Source: Nitrososphaerota archaeon
GTDB lineage: Archaea; Thermoproteota; Nitrososphaeria; Nitrososphaerales; Nitrosopumilaceae
Assembly (NCBI GenBank): GCA_028867755.1
Contig: JAGWFT010000001.1
Span: forward strand, 1,193,992-1,236,148
Direction: 5' to 3'
DNA length: 42,157 bases
In this document: positions 9,038 to 16,271 of the stretch, piece by piece
Numbering within the stretch: position 1 is the stretch's first letter
Layout: each line of letters begins with the position of its first letter
Position numbers and translations under genes: made by a program
The notes under the pieces: model-generated
The model's input: only the letters and a program-made list of their open reading frames with translations
Databases searched by the model: none
Told to the model about the DNA's origin: nothing

Positions 9038-9598
9038 CTACTCGTATTCCATTAGTTTTTTCTCTTCTAGAAGAGTATGCAAATTATGAACTGCCCTATA
9101 TACTTCAGATTCTTTCTTTGTGCCAGTACAGACTAGTTTACCAGACGCGAAGATTAGAACGACTGATCTTGGGTCAAGCATTCTATGTATCAATCCTGGA
9201 AATTGCTCTGGCTCATACATGCTTCTTGGAAGACTGCGTGCAGCTCTTTCAAGATGTACTTTGCCACCAAGGCTTACAGATGCCACAATGTTTTGAATGG
9301 TTATCTCAGGATCATTTTTGATTTTTATCTTGCCTTTTCGAAGTTTTTGAACTACAGTTCTTACTGCATTGATAGCTGCATCTTCAGATTTAGAACCAGT
9401 ACAGACCATCTTGCCTGAACTGAAGATTAGTGTTGCAGTCTTTGGAGATTTTAATCTAAAGACCAATCCTGGAAATTGCTCTGGGTGGTACTCCACATCC
9501 GGAAATGTTTTTGTGATTTCAACAAGATCGATTTTTTGATCGACGGAAGCAGAGGCAACAACATTTACGATATCTACGATCGGTTTTGTTTGCGGCAC
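9038..9598 (-). CDS. tbp: TATA-box-binding protein
   Basis: TBP binds box A and, with TFB, recruits archaeal RNA polymerase. The 186-residue protein shows the two-fold repeat of the saddle: IVNVVASASVDQKIDL ... PEQFPGLVFRL ... SSGKMVCTGSKS in the first half, and IQNIVASVSLGGKVHL ... PEQFPGLIHRM ... ASGKLVCTGTKK in the second. The start is GTG at 9598. A strong box A (GGTATATATG, minus strand, 9621-9630) lies about 27 nt upstream, so the transcript is probably leaderless. Confidence 0.97.
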   Translation of the reverse strand: MPQTKPIVDIVNVVASASVDQKIDLVEITKTFPDVEYHPEQFPGLVFRLKSPKTATLIFSSGKMVCTGSKSEDAAINAVRTVVQKLRKGKIKIKNDPEITIQNIVASVSLGGKVHLERAARSLPRSMYEPEQFPGLIHRMLDPRSVVLIFASGKLVCTGTKKESEVYRAVHNLHTLLEEKKLMEYE

Positions 9599-9605
9599 TG
9601 GTATG

Positions 9606-9630
9606 GGTACAATTTAGTACCATATATACC
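9606..9630 (-). promoter_or_regulatory. tbp promoter: box A plus adjacent inverted repeat
   Basis: Read on the minus strand, GGTATATATG (9621-9630) is a near-ideal box A. Directly downstream, between box A and the GTG start, lies the inverted repeat GGTAC-6-GTACC (9606-9621). That position would let a bound protein block initiation, so it is a candidate operator. TBP autoregulation is one possibility; it is inferred, not shown. Confidence 0.5.
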
Positions 9631-9710
9631 AATTACATCCTCTACGCAGGAAAAATTGAAAAAATGCCACCCATGCCATACAGTAGAGATCAAATTACTA
9701 GATCCATTTC

Positions 9711-10049
9711 CTAGTATGAGGCGCACGAGACTGTTCCACTGATCTTTTCTGTGTCTTTATCTCGGGATATTTCATAAATTGTGTCAAGTGTCATCAGTCC
9801 GACAACTCTTAACTTGTGATTGTTTTCTTTTGCCATCTCAAAGCCATATTTTTGGCCAAGTGTAAATTGCTTTTTGTCCAAATCCACCCCATGTTTGTAT
9901 TCAACAACAATTTCTGCATGAGGCTCAACATCAGTGAATTTTCTTTCGTAGTACATGGCTTGCATGGCAAGTTCAGGCTCAATTTTTTGTAGTCTATTTT
10001 TTATATCTTCTAAGAACTCATCGTATTCTGCCTCAATTAGTTGAGACAT
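9711..10049 (-). CDS. Hypothetical protein, soluble, 112 residues
   Basis: The protein has a helical N-terminus (MSQLIEAEYDEFLEDIKNRL) followed by a strand-rich region (HAEIVVEYKHGVDL, HKLRVVGLMTLDTIYEIS). It has no signal, membrane segment or metal motif. A box A (TTTAAATA on the minus strand near 10070) lies about 25 nt before the ATG. It sits upstream of tbp on the same strand, but tbp has its own promoter. I do not recognise the family. Confidence 0.65.
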   Translation of the reverse strand: MSQLIEAEYDEFLEDIKNRLQKIEPELAMQAMYYERKFTDVEPHAEIVVEYKHGVDLDKKQFTLGQKYGFEMAKENNHKLRVVGLMTLDTIYEISRDKDTEKISGTVSCASY

Positions 10050-10175
10050 ACTATCAATACGGTAGAATCTTATTTAAATTTGTCAACCTATAACGTCGGT
10101 TCAGATAATGTAAAGATAAAAGTTACTCAGAAATTAGCAGACATGGTTATCAATCATTTACAATAATGATATCGT

Positions 10176-10316
10176 ATGACAGTCCTGTACCTACCGAAAA
10201 CAAGTGAGTTTGATGCCGAAGGTTCAGATATTCCCCAGTATATAATACACAATATCCTCAAAGCCAATGAAATGGAATTGAAAAATGATAGGAATTCAAA
10301 AAAGAAGTATAGCTAA
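10176..10316 (+). CDS. Possible 46-residue small protein
   Basis: An ATG-initiated reading frame encodes MTVLYLPKTSEFDAEGSDIP followed by QYIIHNILKANEM and a lysine-rich end. The composition looks protein-like, with an amphipathic helix around residues 21-36. Its last 32 bases overlap the start of the downstream membrane protein in another frame, so the two could be translationally coupled. Without homologues this is a candidate only. Confidence 0.35.
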   Translation: MTVLYLPKTSEFDAEGSDIPQYIIHNILKANEMELKNDRNSKKKYS

Positions 10317-10530
10317 CTGGTGTAATCACAATACAGACTTTCTTATAGCAATAGGTGGATTATTGATTCTAGCATATACCAAAGTCTCAGAAATATATCC
10401 AAATCACATCATGATTTGGCAAGATATAGAATTTTGGACGCTTTTAATAGGAGTGATTATGTTATCAATAGGAATGTCTGCTCTTGCCTGCCATAGAATT
10501 TTGTTGAGACGCCAAGGCTTTTTTAGCTAA
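10285..10530 (+). CDS. Small two-helix membrane protein, unknown function
   Basis: The 81-residue protein has two membrane helices (about residues 19-34 and 50-70), a basic N-terminus and a basic C-terminal end (RRQGFF). It begins inside the possible small ORF at 10176-10316. No family is recognised. Confidence 0.55.
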   Translation: MIGIQKRSIANWCNHNTDFLIAIGGLLILAYTKVSEIYPNHIMIWQDIEFWTLLIGVIMLSIGMSALACHRILLRRQGFFS

Positions 10531-10641
10531 ATAAAGCAAACATTCTTCTCATCATAGCAAAAGCACACAAAAACCCAAAATAATACAAGTTAGAATGATC
10601 TTAATGAGTTATATTCTGCAAGAAAAGAGTTCTCAAAATAA

Positions 10642-10986
10642 ATGAATTTTGGAAAAATATTTGGCGATAAAAAATCTGATAACCCTAGTAAAAATCTAGA
10701 AGAGATTTACAAGATAAAAGAAGAAATCGAGAAAGAAGACAAGATATTTGAAAAAGAATTGCCTGCAAAATATGCTTTATTGCAAAAATTTGACATGGTT
10801 CACTTGAAGACATTATGCGATGAGTTGCTTGGAAGAGGGCCTCCAGATGACGAATACGATGATCCTAAGAGTGGAGAAAAGAAAATGCTACCACAATACA
10901 AAGAAGACTATATACATTTCATTGTGGACGAATTAAGACTGTCCGAGATAAAGGACTATGCAATAAAGAAGAAGATTTTTGTCTGA
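10642..10986 (+). CDS. Hypothetical charged soluble protein, 114 residues
   Basis: The protein is lysine/glutamate rich, with a predicted coiled helix from about residues 14-50 (EEIYKIKEEIEKEDKIFEKE). A helical domain follows, with the distinctive segment LCDELLGRGPPDDEYDDP and IHFIVDELRLSEIKDYAIKK at the end. This resembles small helical DNA- or protein-binding domains, but no motif is diagnostic. It is preceded by an AT-rich stretch. It may be lineage-specific. Confidence 0.65.
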   Translation: MNFGKIFGDKKSDNPSKNLEEIYKIKEEIEKEDKIFEKELPAKYALLQKFDMVHLKTLCDELLGRGPPDDEYDDPKSGEKKMLPQYKEDYIHFIVDELRLSEIKDYAIKKKIFV

Positions 10987-11019
10987 AGAATTTTAAGAAC
11001 ATCAAGAACTAGACTAAGA

Positions 11020-12483
11020 CTAGCTCTTTGGAATGACAAGATCAAGAAAGATCGTTTTTGTTACAATCCCATCAGATGCACTAATCCCTAGTGTATAGTT
11101 ACCAGGAGGGGCAGAATAGTTTCTCAAAACAAGTTGCGCACCATGGCTAGAAGAAAGATCAATGGTATCAGGGGATAGTTTTACATCAATATTCTCAAAC
11201 CCGGCATTAGAAACCATAGAGCTTGATGCATTTAGAAATACATGGTTTGTGCTGTAGGGACTCTGGCCTGTAATCTTTAGATTTACAGATACTTCTTTTG
11301 AGGCATCTGGGCTTAGGACAACTTTGTTTGTATCTGCAGATATGGAGAAAGGCACCTGCACATGTCCATCAATCTTTCCCATTTTATCAGTATTCCATTC
11401 AGAAAACCACAGTATCATGTTGTCACGAGGATCTGTGGCTATGTTAAGAGGATATGTCAGATAACCATCTTTGGGCCTAGATGGAATCTCATATTCTATC
11501 ATGGTTTTGTTTACTGTATCAAAATATGCAACCTTGTTTCCTTCGTGTTCATTGAACCACAAACCTGTACCATTGTCAACACCTCTTATCCAAAATGGCA
11601 AAGTTGTCGCATGATACACATTTTGTGAGGTTGGATATCGTATGACCTGGTTAGTCGCAAGGTCGTATTCTGTAAGGAAACTTGTGCCATGCTCTGTTAA
11701 CCACATCGAATCACCGTTAACAATAACATCTGTCGGCGATGAAAGTTGTGTCTGGTTATCTATTGGAATTTCTTTTATTTTTGCAATTCTAGTCACAGTG
11801 CCATTTTCATGTTCTATATTATACTCAATAATCTTTTGAGTTGTTATCTCTGTTACCCATAACAAATCATTTTGTAAGAACAGTCCTGCCGGTGCAGTTT
11901 CATTTCCAGTGTCAAAGGCAGATGTTTGGTATCCAGTTTGTGCATTAGCATTTTTTTCTATGACATTTAAGGTATTTCCACTCAGTGTGGTATACCACAC
12001 ATTACCACTGCCTGAATCTACCTTCATTTGAAATGCAGACCCTGTTGCCGAAGAAATAGAGCGAAAACTGCCAGTAGTAGAGTCAAACCTCCAAACTGAT
12101 TTAGTTCCTAGCGGTGAAAACCATATGATTCCATCTTTGTCTGAAACTACAGTCCACACCATAGTAGTATTCTGGCCAGGATTCTGGTACAAAGTATTAC
12201 CATCTTTTATCTCATAACTTTTTAGCTGTTCTGAATTTTGATCAAAGCTGTAAAGCAAATCAGATTTGGAAGATGTGACCCATACTGTTCCTTGTTTGTC
12301 TACAATCAGTCCGTTAGGCGCAGTATTATCAGGCAATGAATATTCCTTCAGATATGGATTCTCACTTGGTGTTGTGTTTAGGACAGACTCAGTTTGTTGA
12401 ATGTTTATTTTTTGTGATACAGCACATACCGCAACAATACCAATTATTATTACCATTATTGCGACTCTTTTTTTAGATATCAA
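11020..12483 (-). CDS. Membrane-anchored or secreted streptogramin-lyase-like (Vgb/NHL) beta-propeller protein
   Basis: The 487-residue protein opens with a signal anchor (about residues 7-23). The next 350 residues are Vgb-type propeller blades with repeated motifs such as PNGLIVDKQGTVWVTSS, GIIWFSPLGTKSVWRFD, NVWYTTLSGN, SMWLTEHGTSFLTEYD and LWFNEHEGNKVAYFD. A terminal domain of about 100 residues looks Ig-like (SADTNKVVLSPDASKEV to the end). Bacterial Vgb linearises streptogramin B, but archaeal members of this abundant family are probably extracellular binding or redox proteins. The same blade type forms part of the copper fusion protein at 23934-26903. It diverges from the YtkA-like gene at 12610. 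Confidence 0.8.
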   Translation of the reverse strand: MISKKRVAIMVIIIGIVAVCAVSQKINIQQTESVLNTTPSENPYLKEYSLPDNTAPNGLIVDKQGTVWVTSSKSDLLYSFDQNSEQLKSYEIKDGNTLYQNPGQNTTMVWTVVSDKDGIIWFSPLGTKSVWRFDSTTGSFRSISSATGSAFQMKVDSGSGNVWYTTLSGNTLNVIEKNANAQTGYQTSAFDTGNETAPAGLFLQNDLLWVTEITTQKIIEYNIEHENGTVTRIAKIKEIPIDNQTQLSSPTDVIVNGDSMWLTEHGTSFLTEYDLATNQVIRYPTSQNVYHATTLPFWIRGVDNGTGLWFNEHEGNKVAYFDTVNKTMIEYEIPSRPKDGYLTYPLNIATDPRDNMILWFSEWNTDKMGKIDGHVQVPFSISADTNKVVLSPDASKEVSVNLKITGQSPYSTNHVFLNASSSMVSNAGFENIDVKLSPDTIDLSSSHGAQLVLRNYSAPPGNYTLGISASDGIVTKTIFLDLVIPKS

Positions 12484-12609
12484 ATTGACATTCCTTGAAA
12501 ATTCATATCATACTTTCTTTATTAGTGTCTCGAAGGTTCTGTTCTTGGTTCAAAGACAGGTACGAAAACATAGCCAAATATAATATACTAAAACTGCCTA
12601 ACCCACACA

Positions 12610-13125
12610 GTGCAAAAAAAATATCTGCTTTTAGTAGTCTATTTTAGTTTCTTTGTAGGCCTTGTTACTTATGAGATAATGCATCCGCCGTTTAGTACAG
12701 ATGCTGCAAAAGTTGGCAACTATCAAGTTGAGGTATCCACAACTCCTTCGGTACCTGACATAGGAAAGGATACAAAGATTCACTTTCTAGTGTTAGACCA
12801 AAATGGTGCCCAAGTTGACAAAATTAGAATGGGTTTGCAGATCTATCATGATGATGAATTGACAAAAGAATTTCCGCCAGATAATTATCCGGGAATATGG
12901 GATGTGGATTATGTATTTCAAGAGCCTGGAAATCACGTGTTTAGAATTACCCTTTTTGATATGCATACTGGTGATGTAAACTCGTATGCGTTTAACATAA
13001 CAACACTTAGCTTGTACACATCAATTTTTGTAGTTTTAGTAATTGCCGGAGTTGGTGGAGCTTCTGGCATAGTCATAGCAATATGGATATTTGCCAAACG
13101 AACAAGACCAAGTTTTAGGTATTAA
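12610..13125 (+). CDS. YtkA/FixH-like extracellular domain protein with two membrane helices
   Basis: This 171-residue protein starts with GTG. A signal-anchor helix (about residues 5-21) is followed by an extracytoplasmic beta domain (about 30-130) with PDIGKDTKIHFLVLDQNGA and GNHVFRITLFDMHTGD, resembling YtkA-like copper-associated domains. A C-terminal helix (about 137-163) and a basic tail follow. A box A (AAATATAATATAC, near 12577-12589) lies about 25 nt upstream, fitting leaderless transcription. The family is often found with copper handling proteins such as CopC/CopD; a role here is inferred. Confidence 0.65.
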   Translation: MQKKYLLLVVYFSFFVGLVTYEIMHPPFSTDAAKVGNYQVEVSTTPSVPDIGKDTKIHFLVLDQNGAQVDKIRMGLQIYHDDELTKEFPPDNYPGIWDVDYVFQEPGNHVFRITLFDMHTGDVNSYAFNITTLSLYTSIFVVLVIAGVGGASGIVIAIWIFAKRTRPSFRY

Positions 13126-13131
13126 TTAAAA

Positions 13132-13254
13132 GGCGTGGCCCCCTAATGTAGGACACTTGGAGATTACCTCCATTTGAACAACGCCTTTGCGTTTGGTTCG
13201 CACAATAGCTCCTACAGGGCCACGCTGCGTTAAGCCATTCTTAGTGGCTTTACG
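13132..13254 (-). ncRNA. Candidate structured RNA gene: hairpin plus three-way junction
   Basis: The element is markedly richer in G+C than its AT-rich surroundings. A long closing helix pairs GCGTGGCCC (13133-13141) with GGGCCACGC (13217-13225), and continues as TGTAGG (13147-13152) with CCTACA (13211-13216), with a 5-nt bulge. Inside are TGGAG/CTCCA (13158-13162 with 13168-13172) and a stem GAAC-AACGC / GCGTT-TG-GTTC (13176-13199). Next to it is a separate 9-pair hairpin, CGT-T-AAGCCA with TGGCTT-T-ACG (13228-13254). All pairs are Watson-Crick, so the folding does not reveal the strand. The minus strand is favoured because a box A lies upstream and the closing helix is followed by UUUU. It does not match 5S, SRP, RNase P or tRNA. 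A 51-codon leaderless ORF (13126-13281, minus) overlaps it and is the main alternative. Confidence 0.5.
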
Positions 13255-13300
13255 AACATGTAGCATAATAAATTTCATCATATTTAAGAATTCATTTAAA

Positions 13301-13310
13301 AAAATATAAA
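13301..13310 (-). promoter_or_regulatory. Box A promoter for the minus-strand transcript
   Basis: On the minus strand the sequence TTTATATTTT lies in a very AT-rich tract, about 25 nt before position 13280. Initiation would fall at or beside two consecutive ATG codons (13281 and 13278) and about 25 nt before the first hairpin of the structured element. Confidence 0.45.
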
Positions 13311-13446
13311 TTAAATTTTAATTGACTAATTTATTATTAATATACTCTTAATTTTATCAAAATTTTATCGATTAACCTTACTTTTAGCCATAAGAGTTTG
13401 GCTCGGAGACAGATATGAGATACAACAAACTTTAGGCATCAGGATA

Positions 13447-13641
13447 CTACTCTAACATTGTCCAAAACCTAGAGTACCTAAAAAGACCGACCCATCCAGA
13501 TATGAAAAATATTAACGATATCGCAAATAGGGTATAGAGATCTCTTTTACGATGTGCAAGATCCATGTTGAGAAAAATAAACGCACCCATTCCAATTAAT
13601 CCAAAAAATAGGAGCAATCTTCCAAACCTTTTCCAATTCAA
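13447..13641 (-). CDS. Small two-helix membrane protein, unknown function
   Basis: The 64-residue protein has two hydrophobic helices (about residues 7-25 and 37-55) joined by a short basic loop (HRKRD). The N-terminus is basic. It is isolated between the structured RNA region and msrA. No family is recognised. Confidence 0.6.
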   Translation of the reverse strand: MNWKRFGRLLLFFGLIGMGAFIFLNMDLAHRKRDLYTLFAISLIFFISGWVGLFRYSRFWTMLE

Positions 13642-13735
13642 TTACAGAACGAATAGTAACTCAGATATAAAATGGATCTGGCACCAAGCCAGAGACTAAA
13701 CTATGAAATTAATTTAGAAAGTAAATTCAGTAAAG

Positions 13736-14191
13736 TTACACAATACCGCATTTTGTATAGTATTGCTGGTGGTATTCCTCTGCCTTGTAGAACTCGTGGG
13801 CTGGCAGTATCTGGGTTACAATCTTCTTTTTAATATTTCCCGAATTTTGGAGTTGTTCTTTTGATTGTATTGCCTCTTTTTCTTGTCCCTGATCGTGGCA
13901 GAATATCACTGACCTGTACTGAGTGCCTACATCAGGGCCTTGTCTGTTCATCGAGGTAGGGTCATGAGAATTCCAGAAGACACCCAATAGATTAGCATAT
14001 GATATAACAGAGGGATCAAACTCAACCTGTACCACTTCGGCATGCCCGGTTTGGTCGGTGCAAACATCATCATAGGTGGGATTCTTCATGCTACCTCCCA
14101 TGTATCCCACAGCTGTTGATGTCACGCCCTTGATCTTTTGGAATTCATGCTCAACGCACCAAAAACATCCAGCACCAAAAGTGGCTTTCAT
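13736..14191 (-). CDS. msrA: Peptide methionine-S-sulfoxide reductase MsrA
   Basis: MsrA reduces the S form of methionine sulfoxide in damaged proteins. The catalytic motif GCFWC is at residues 8-12, near the N-terminus as usual, followed by VEHEFQKIKGV and TAVGYMGG. Later hallmarks are TGHAEVVQVEFDP, FWNSHDPTSMNRQGPDVGTQ and YRSVIF. A C-terminal cysteine (KCGIV) can act as the resolving residue. The length of 151 residues is typical. It lies 30 bp after the secreted protein gene in the same direction, so it may be the last gene of the MarR-led operon. Confidence 0.95.
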   Translation of the reverse strand: MKATFGAGCFWCVEHEFQKIKGVTSTAVGYMGGSMKNPTYDDVCTDQTGHAEVVQVEFDPSVISYANLLGVFWNSHDPTSMNRQGPDVGTQYRSVIFCHDQGQEKEAIQSKEQLQNSGNIKKKIVTQILPAHEFYKAEEYHQQYYTKCGIV

Positions 14192-14221
14192 AGATAGACT
14201 TTGCGACTACAGAATTAAATC

Positions 14222-15541
14222 CTATCGGAGAAGCGGATAAAACAATTGTGCAATATCACTGCCAGTAGTGTTTCCTTCAGACCATGCACAGATGCCAGAT
14301 TTATCAACAGACAAGCTTTGACCCTGCGATTCAGGTATAGAGATTATTTTATTTGAATCAAGGAACTGAAGTGCTGCCTTAAAATCACTATCTTGGATAT
14401 TTCCACTACACCAAAAACCTGTCAGATTTTTCACCCAAGAAGGAATTAGGATGTTTTCTTGGTGTAACGTTACAGAAAATGACCTTAAAACAGAATTTCC
14501 ATCTTGGTTTGTTGCAGAACAAGTAACTGTTGTTGTACCAATAGGAAAGAGTGAGCCAGATGACGGAAAACAGTCTGGGCCTACTAGTCCTTGAAGTACA
14601 GTGAAATTAAGAAAATCTACACGAGTTCCAGTAGTACTTGTAGTTTGAATAACAACATTACGAACATCAGGAGCATTTGACGGTGGTGCTACTGTCGGTG
14701 CAGCACTTTGGTAGTGTGTTCCAATTCTTACAAATATGCTTGATTCTGACGGTACTGGTTGTGAGTTATCTCCAAATGTAAATTCCAAAGTAGAGCCAAT
14801 CTCAACTGGGAATCCGTCGATTGACCTTGGTATCTTAAAAGTTGCTGCAAATGTATCAGTATTTGCACCAGTCTCTCGCAGAGAGCCAGTGCCAATATCA
14901 AATGCAGGATCTGCAAGCGTGGTACTCACACCTTGCATATTGACTTGAACAAGGCTTAGTGGAATATCGTCTGGCACTTGAGAATCCAAATTATAATTTG
15001 GTGCATAAACTTGTAACGTGAAATACTGTCCTATGTTTGCACTCTGATCTGATGATTGTGCACCTGAATTTGATTGCTGGTACCCAGGGATGGAATTAGG
15101 TACGGAGCTAGGTATAGAATTGAGAACAACTGATTGTGTTATTGTTTGTGGATGCCCAGAATAATCCGCGCGTTGGTGATATGTCAAAAGCACTACATCC
15201 CCATCTTGTAGCGGGTTACCATTGACAGAAGAAGGCAGAGTGAGCTCAAGTTGAAACACACCAGTGTCAATGCCAGTCTCCACCATGTCAGAGGGGCCAG
15301 ATATTGGAGTCCCATTAATAGTAAAATCAACTAAACCATCTGTTGAGACAGTCATGACTCCCCTATGATCAGTAACCAGATTTTCATCTGTAATGTAAAA
15401 TGTCAAAACAGAACCAGGAGTAGTTGGCTCTGCATAACAAAGAGAGAGCGGTACAAAAAGCAGAGCGAGTGCAAGATATCTCATGACATGAAATACATCT
15501 GCAGAAGTATAACTATGTCTCATAATGGTGTCTATTGTCAT
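14222..15541 (-). CDS. Secreted protein with HYR-like domain and C-terminal archaeal WVKN repeat
   Basis: The longest frame gives 439 residues, but the first 19 are polar. The true start may be the ATG at 15484, which begins directly with a signal peptide (MRYLALALLFVPLSLCYA). Two beta-rich repeats of about 110 residues follow, each ending in a segment like VETGIDTGVFQLELTLP or RETGANTDTFAATFKIP. Then comes an HYR-like unit (GLVGPDCFPSSGSLFPIGTT, TVTCSATNQDGN). The C-terminus carries IPSWVKNLTGFWCSGNIQDS and DFKAALQFLDSNKI, a small domain frequent in secreted proteins of ammonia-oxidising archaea. It directly follows the MarR gene. Confidence 0.75.
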   Translation of the reverse strand: MTIDTIMRHSYTSADVFHVMRYLALALLFVPLSLCYAEPTTPGSVLTFYITDENLVTDHRGVMTVSTDGLVDFTINGTPISGPSDMVETGIDTGVFQLELTLPSSVNGNPLQDGDVVLLTYHQRADYSGHPQTITQSVVLNSIPSSVPNSIPGYQQSNSGAQSSDQSANIGQYFTLQVYAPNYNLDSQVPDDIPLSLVQVNMQGVSTTLADPAFDIGTGSLRETGANTDTFAATFKIPRSIDGFPVEIGSTLEFTFGDNSQPVPSESSIFVRIGTHYQSAAPTVAPPSNAPDVRNVVIQTTSTTGTRVDFLNFTVLQGLVGPDCFPSSGSLFPIGTTTVTCSATNQDGNSVLRSFSVTLHQENILIPSWVKNLTGFWCSGNIQDSDFKAALQFLDSNKIISIPESQGQSLSVDKSGICAWSEGNTTGSDIAQLFYPLLR

Positions 15542-16048
15542 TTAACTATCACGGTTTGTGAGTTTTGTGATAAGCTTGGTTTTTGACTTGTTTGCAGGTT
15601 TTGGTTCATCCAAGAATCTTTTGGCGTTGATAATTATCTTATTCAAAATAGGCCTTATCAATTTCATATCGTTTGGTGATAAACCCTTGTACAGTACTTT
15701 TCGTAATTGAAGAATTATTTCTATAATTGAATCAACTATGGATTCAGATTTTTTTGTAAGGTACAGCCTGTTATGCCTTCTGTCATGTGGATCCGGCTTT
15801 CGTTCAAGTAGACCATTTTCTTCCATTTTGTCTATTACAGGCACCAGAGTACTGCTATCAACATAGATTTTGTCTGCAAGTTCTCTTTGGCTTAGCCCAT
15901 CAAAGAGGTTTAGCGCCAAAATAACCTTCCATTGGCTTGGCGTGAGCCCTAGTTTGGCCTTGATCTCATACTCTGCAACACCTTCCAATGATTTTGATGT
16001 AAGTAATATCAATGTGCCAATACTGTCTTTTAGATCTAGTTTACGCAT
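15542..16048 (-). CDS. MarR-family transcriptional regulator
   Basis: This 168-residue winged-helix repressor has a recognition region across about residues 33-105: LTPSQWKVILALNLFDGLSQ, RELADKIYVDSSTLVPVIDK, MEENGLLERKPDPHDRRHNR. This is the canonical MarR order of helix-turn-helix and wing with the D-x-R-x-x-R-like motif. Flanking helices make the dimer interface, and the C-terminal tail is lysine-rich. MarR proteins usually respond to small phenolic or oxidative signals and repress divergent neighbours. A near-perfect palindrome lies 32 bp upstream. A box A (TTAATATA on the minus strand, about 16068-16077) predicts a leaderless start at the ATG. Confidence 0.92.
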   Translation of the reverse strand: MRKLDLKDSIGTLILLTSKSLEGVAEYEIKAKLGLTPSQWKVILALNLFDGLSQRELADKIYVDSSTLVPVIDKMEENGLLERKPDPHDRRHNRLYLTKKSESIVDSIIEIILQLRKVLYKGLSPNDMKLIRPILNKIIINAKRFLDEPKPANKSKTKLITKLTNRDS

Positions 16049-16079
16049 GCTTTATGTTATATCAAGTGTTATATTAAGT

Positions 16080-16102
16080 GGTATACAAACGATTTGTATA
16101 CC
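16080..16102. promoter_or_regulatory. Probable MarR operator, 10-3-10 inverted repeat
   Basis: GGTATACAAA-CGA-TTTGTATACC is a perfect 10-bp inverted repeat around a 3-bp centre. It lies between the two divergent box A elements (about 16068-16077 for the MarR gene and 16109-16115 for the rightward gene). Binding here could shut both promoters at once, the usual MarR arrangement. Confidence 0.8.
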
Positions 16103-16136
16103 AACAAGTTATATACTCTCAAGTGGAACATAATTC

Positions 16137-16271
16137 ATGAGAAACCCTCTGAGTCATGTCATCATTTCTGAAATGGTTGCAGCAGTAATTTTGCAGGATA
16201 TCAATATACCAGCATTTCAGCATGAAAACCCAACAACGTCTGCATATGAGCCATATCATGCCAAAACATAA
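16137..16271 (+). CDS. Possible 44-residue leaderless small protein
   Basis: The frame starts at an ATG about 25 nt after a box A (TTATATA, 16109-16115), exactly where a leaderless transcript from the MarR-controlled promoter would begin. It encodes MRNPLSHVIISEMVAAVILQ, then DINIPAFQHENP and a polar end, with no obvious motif. It overlaps the start of the SRPBCC protein gene by 50 bases, or 14 if that gene begins at the ATG at 16258. It may be a real small protein or an upstream ORF that couples translation. Confidence 0.4.
   Translation: MRNPLSHVIISEMVAAVILQDINIPAFQHENPTTSAYEPYHAKT

Noticed and set aside
13132-13254. Reading the structured element as 5S rRNA, SRP RNA, RNase P RNA or tRNA
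   Set aside because: The closing helix encloses only about 95 nt and the inner hairpins are too short for 5S. The conserved 5S loop CCGAAC...GGAAGUUAAG, the SRP helix 8 motifs, the RNase P core and a tRNA cloverleaf are all missing.
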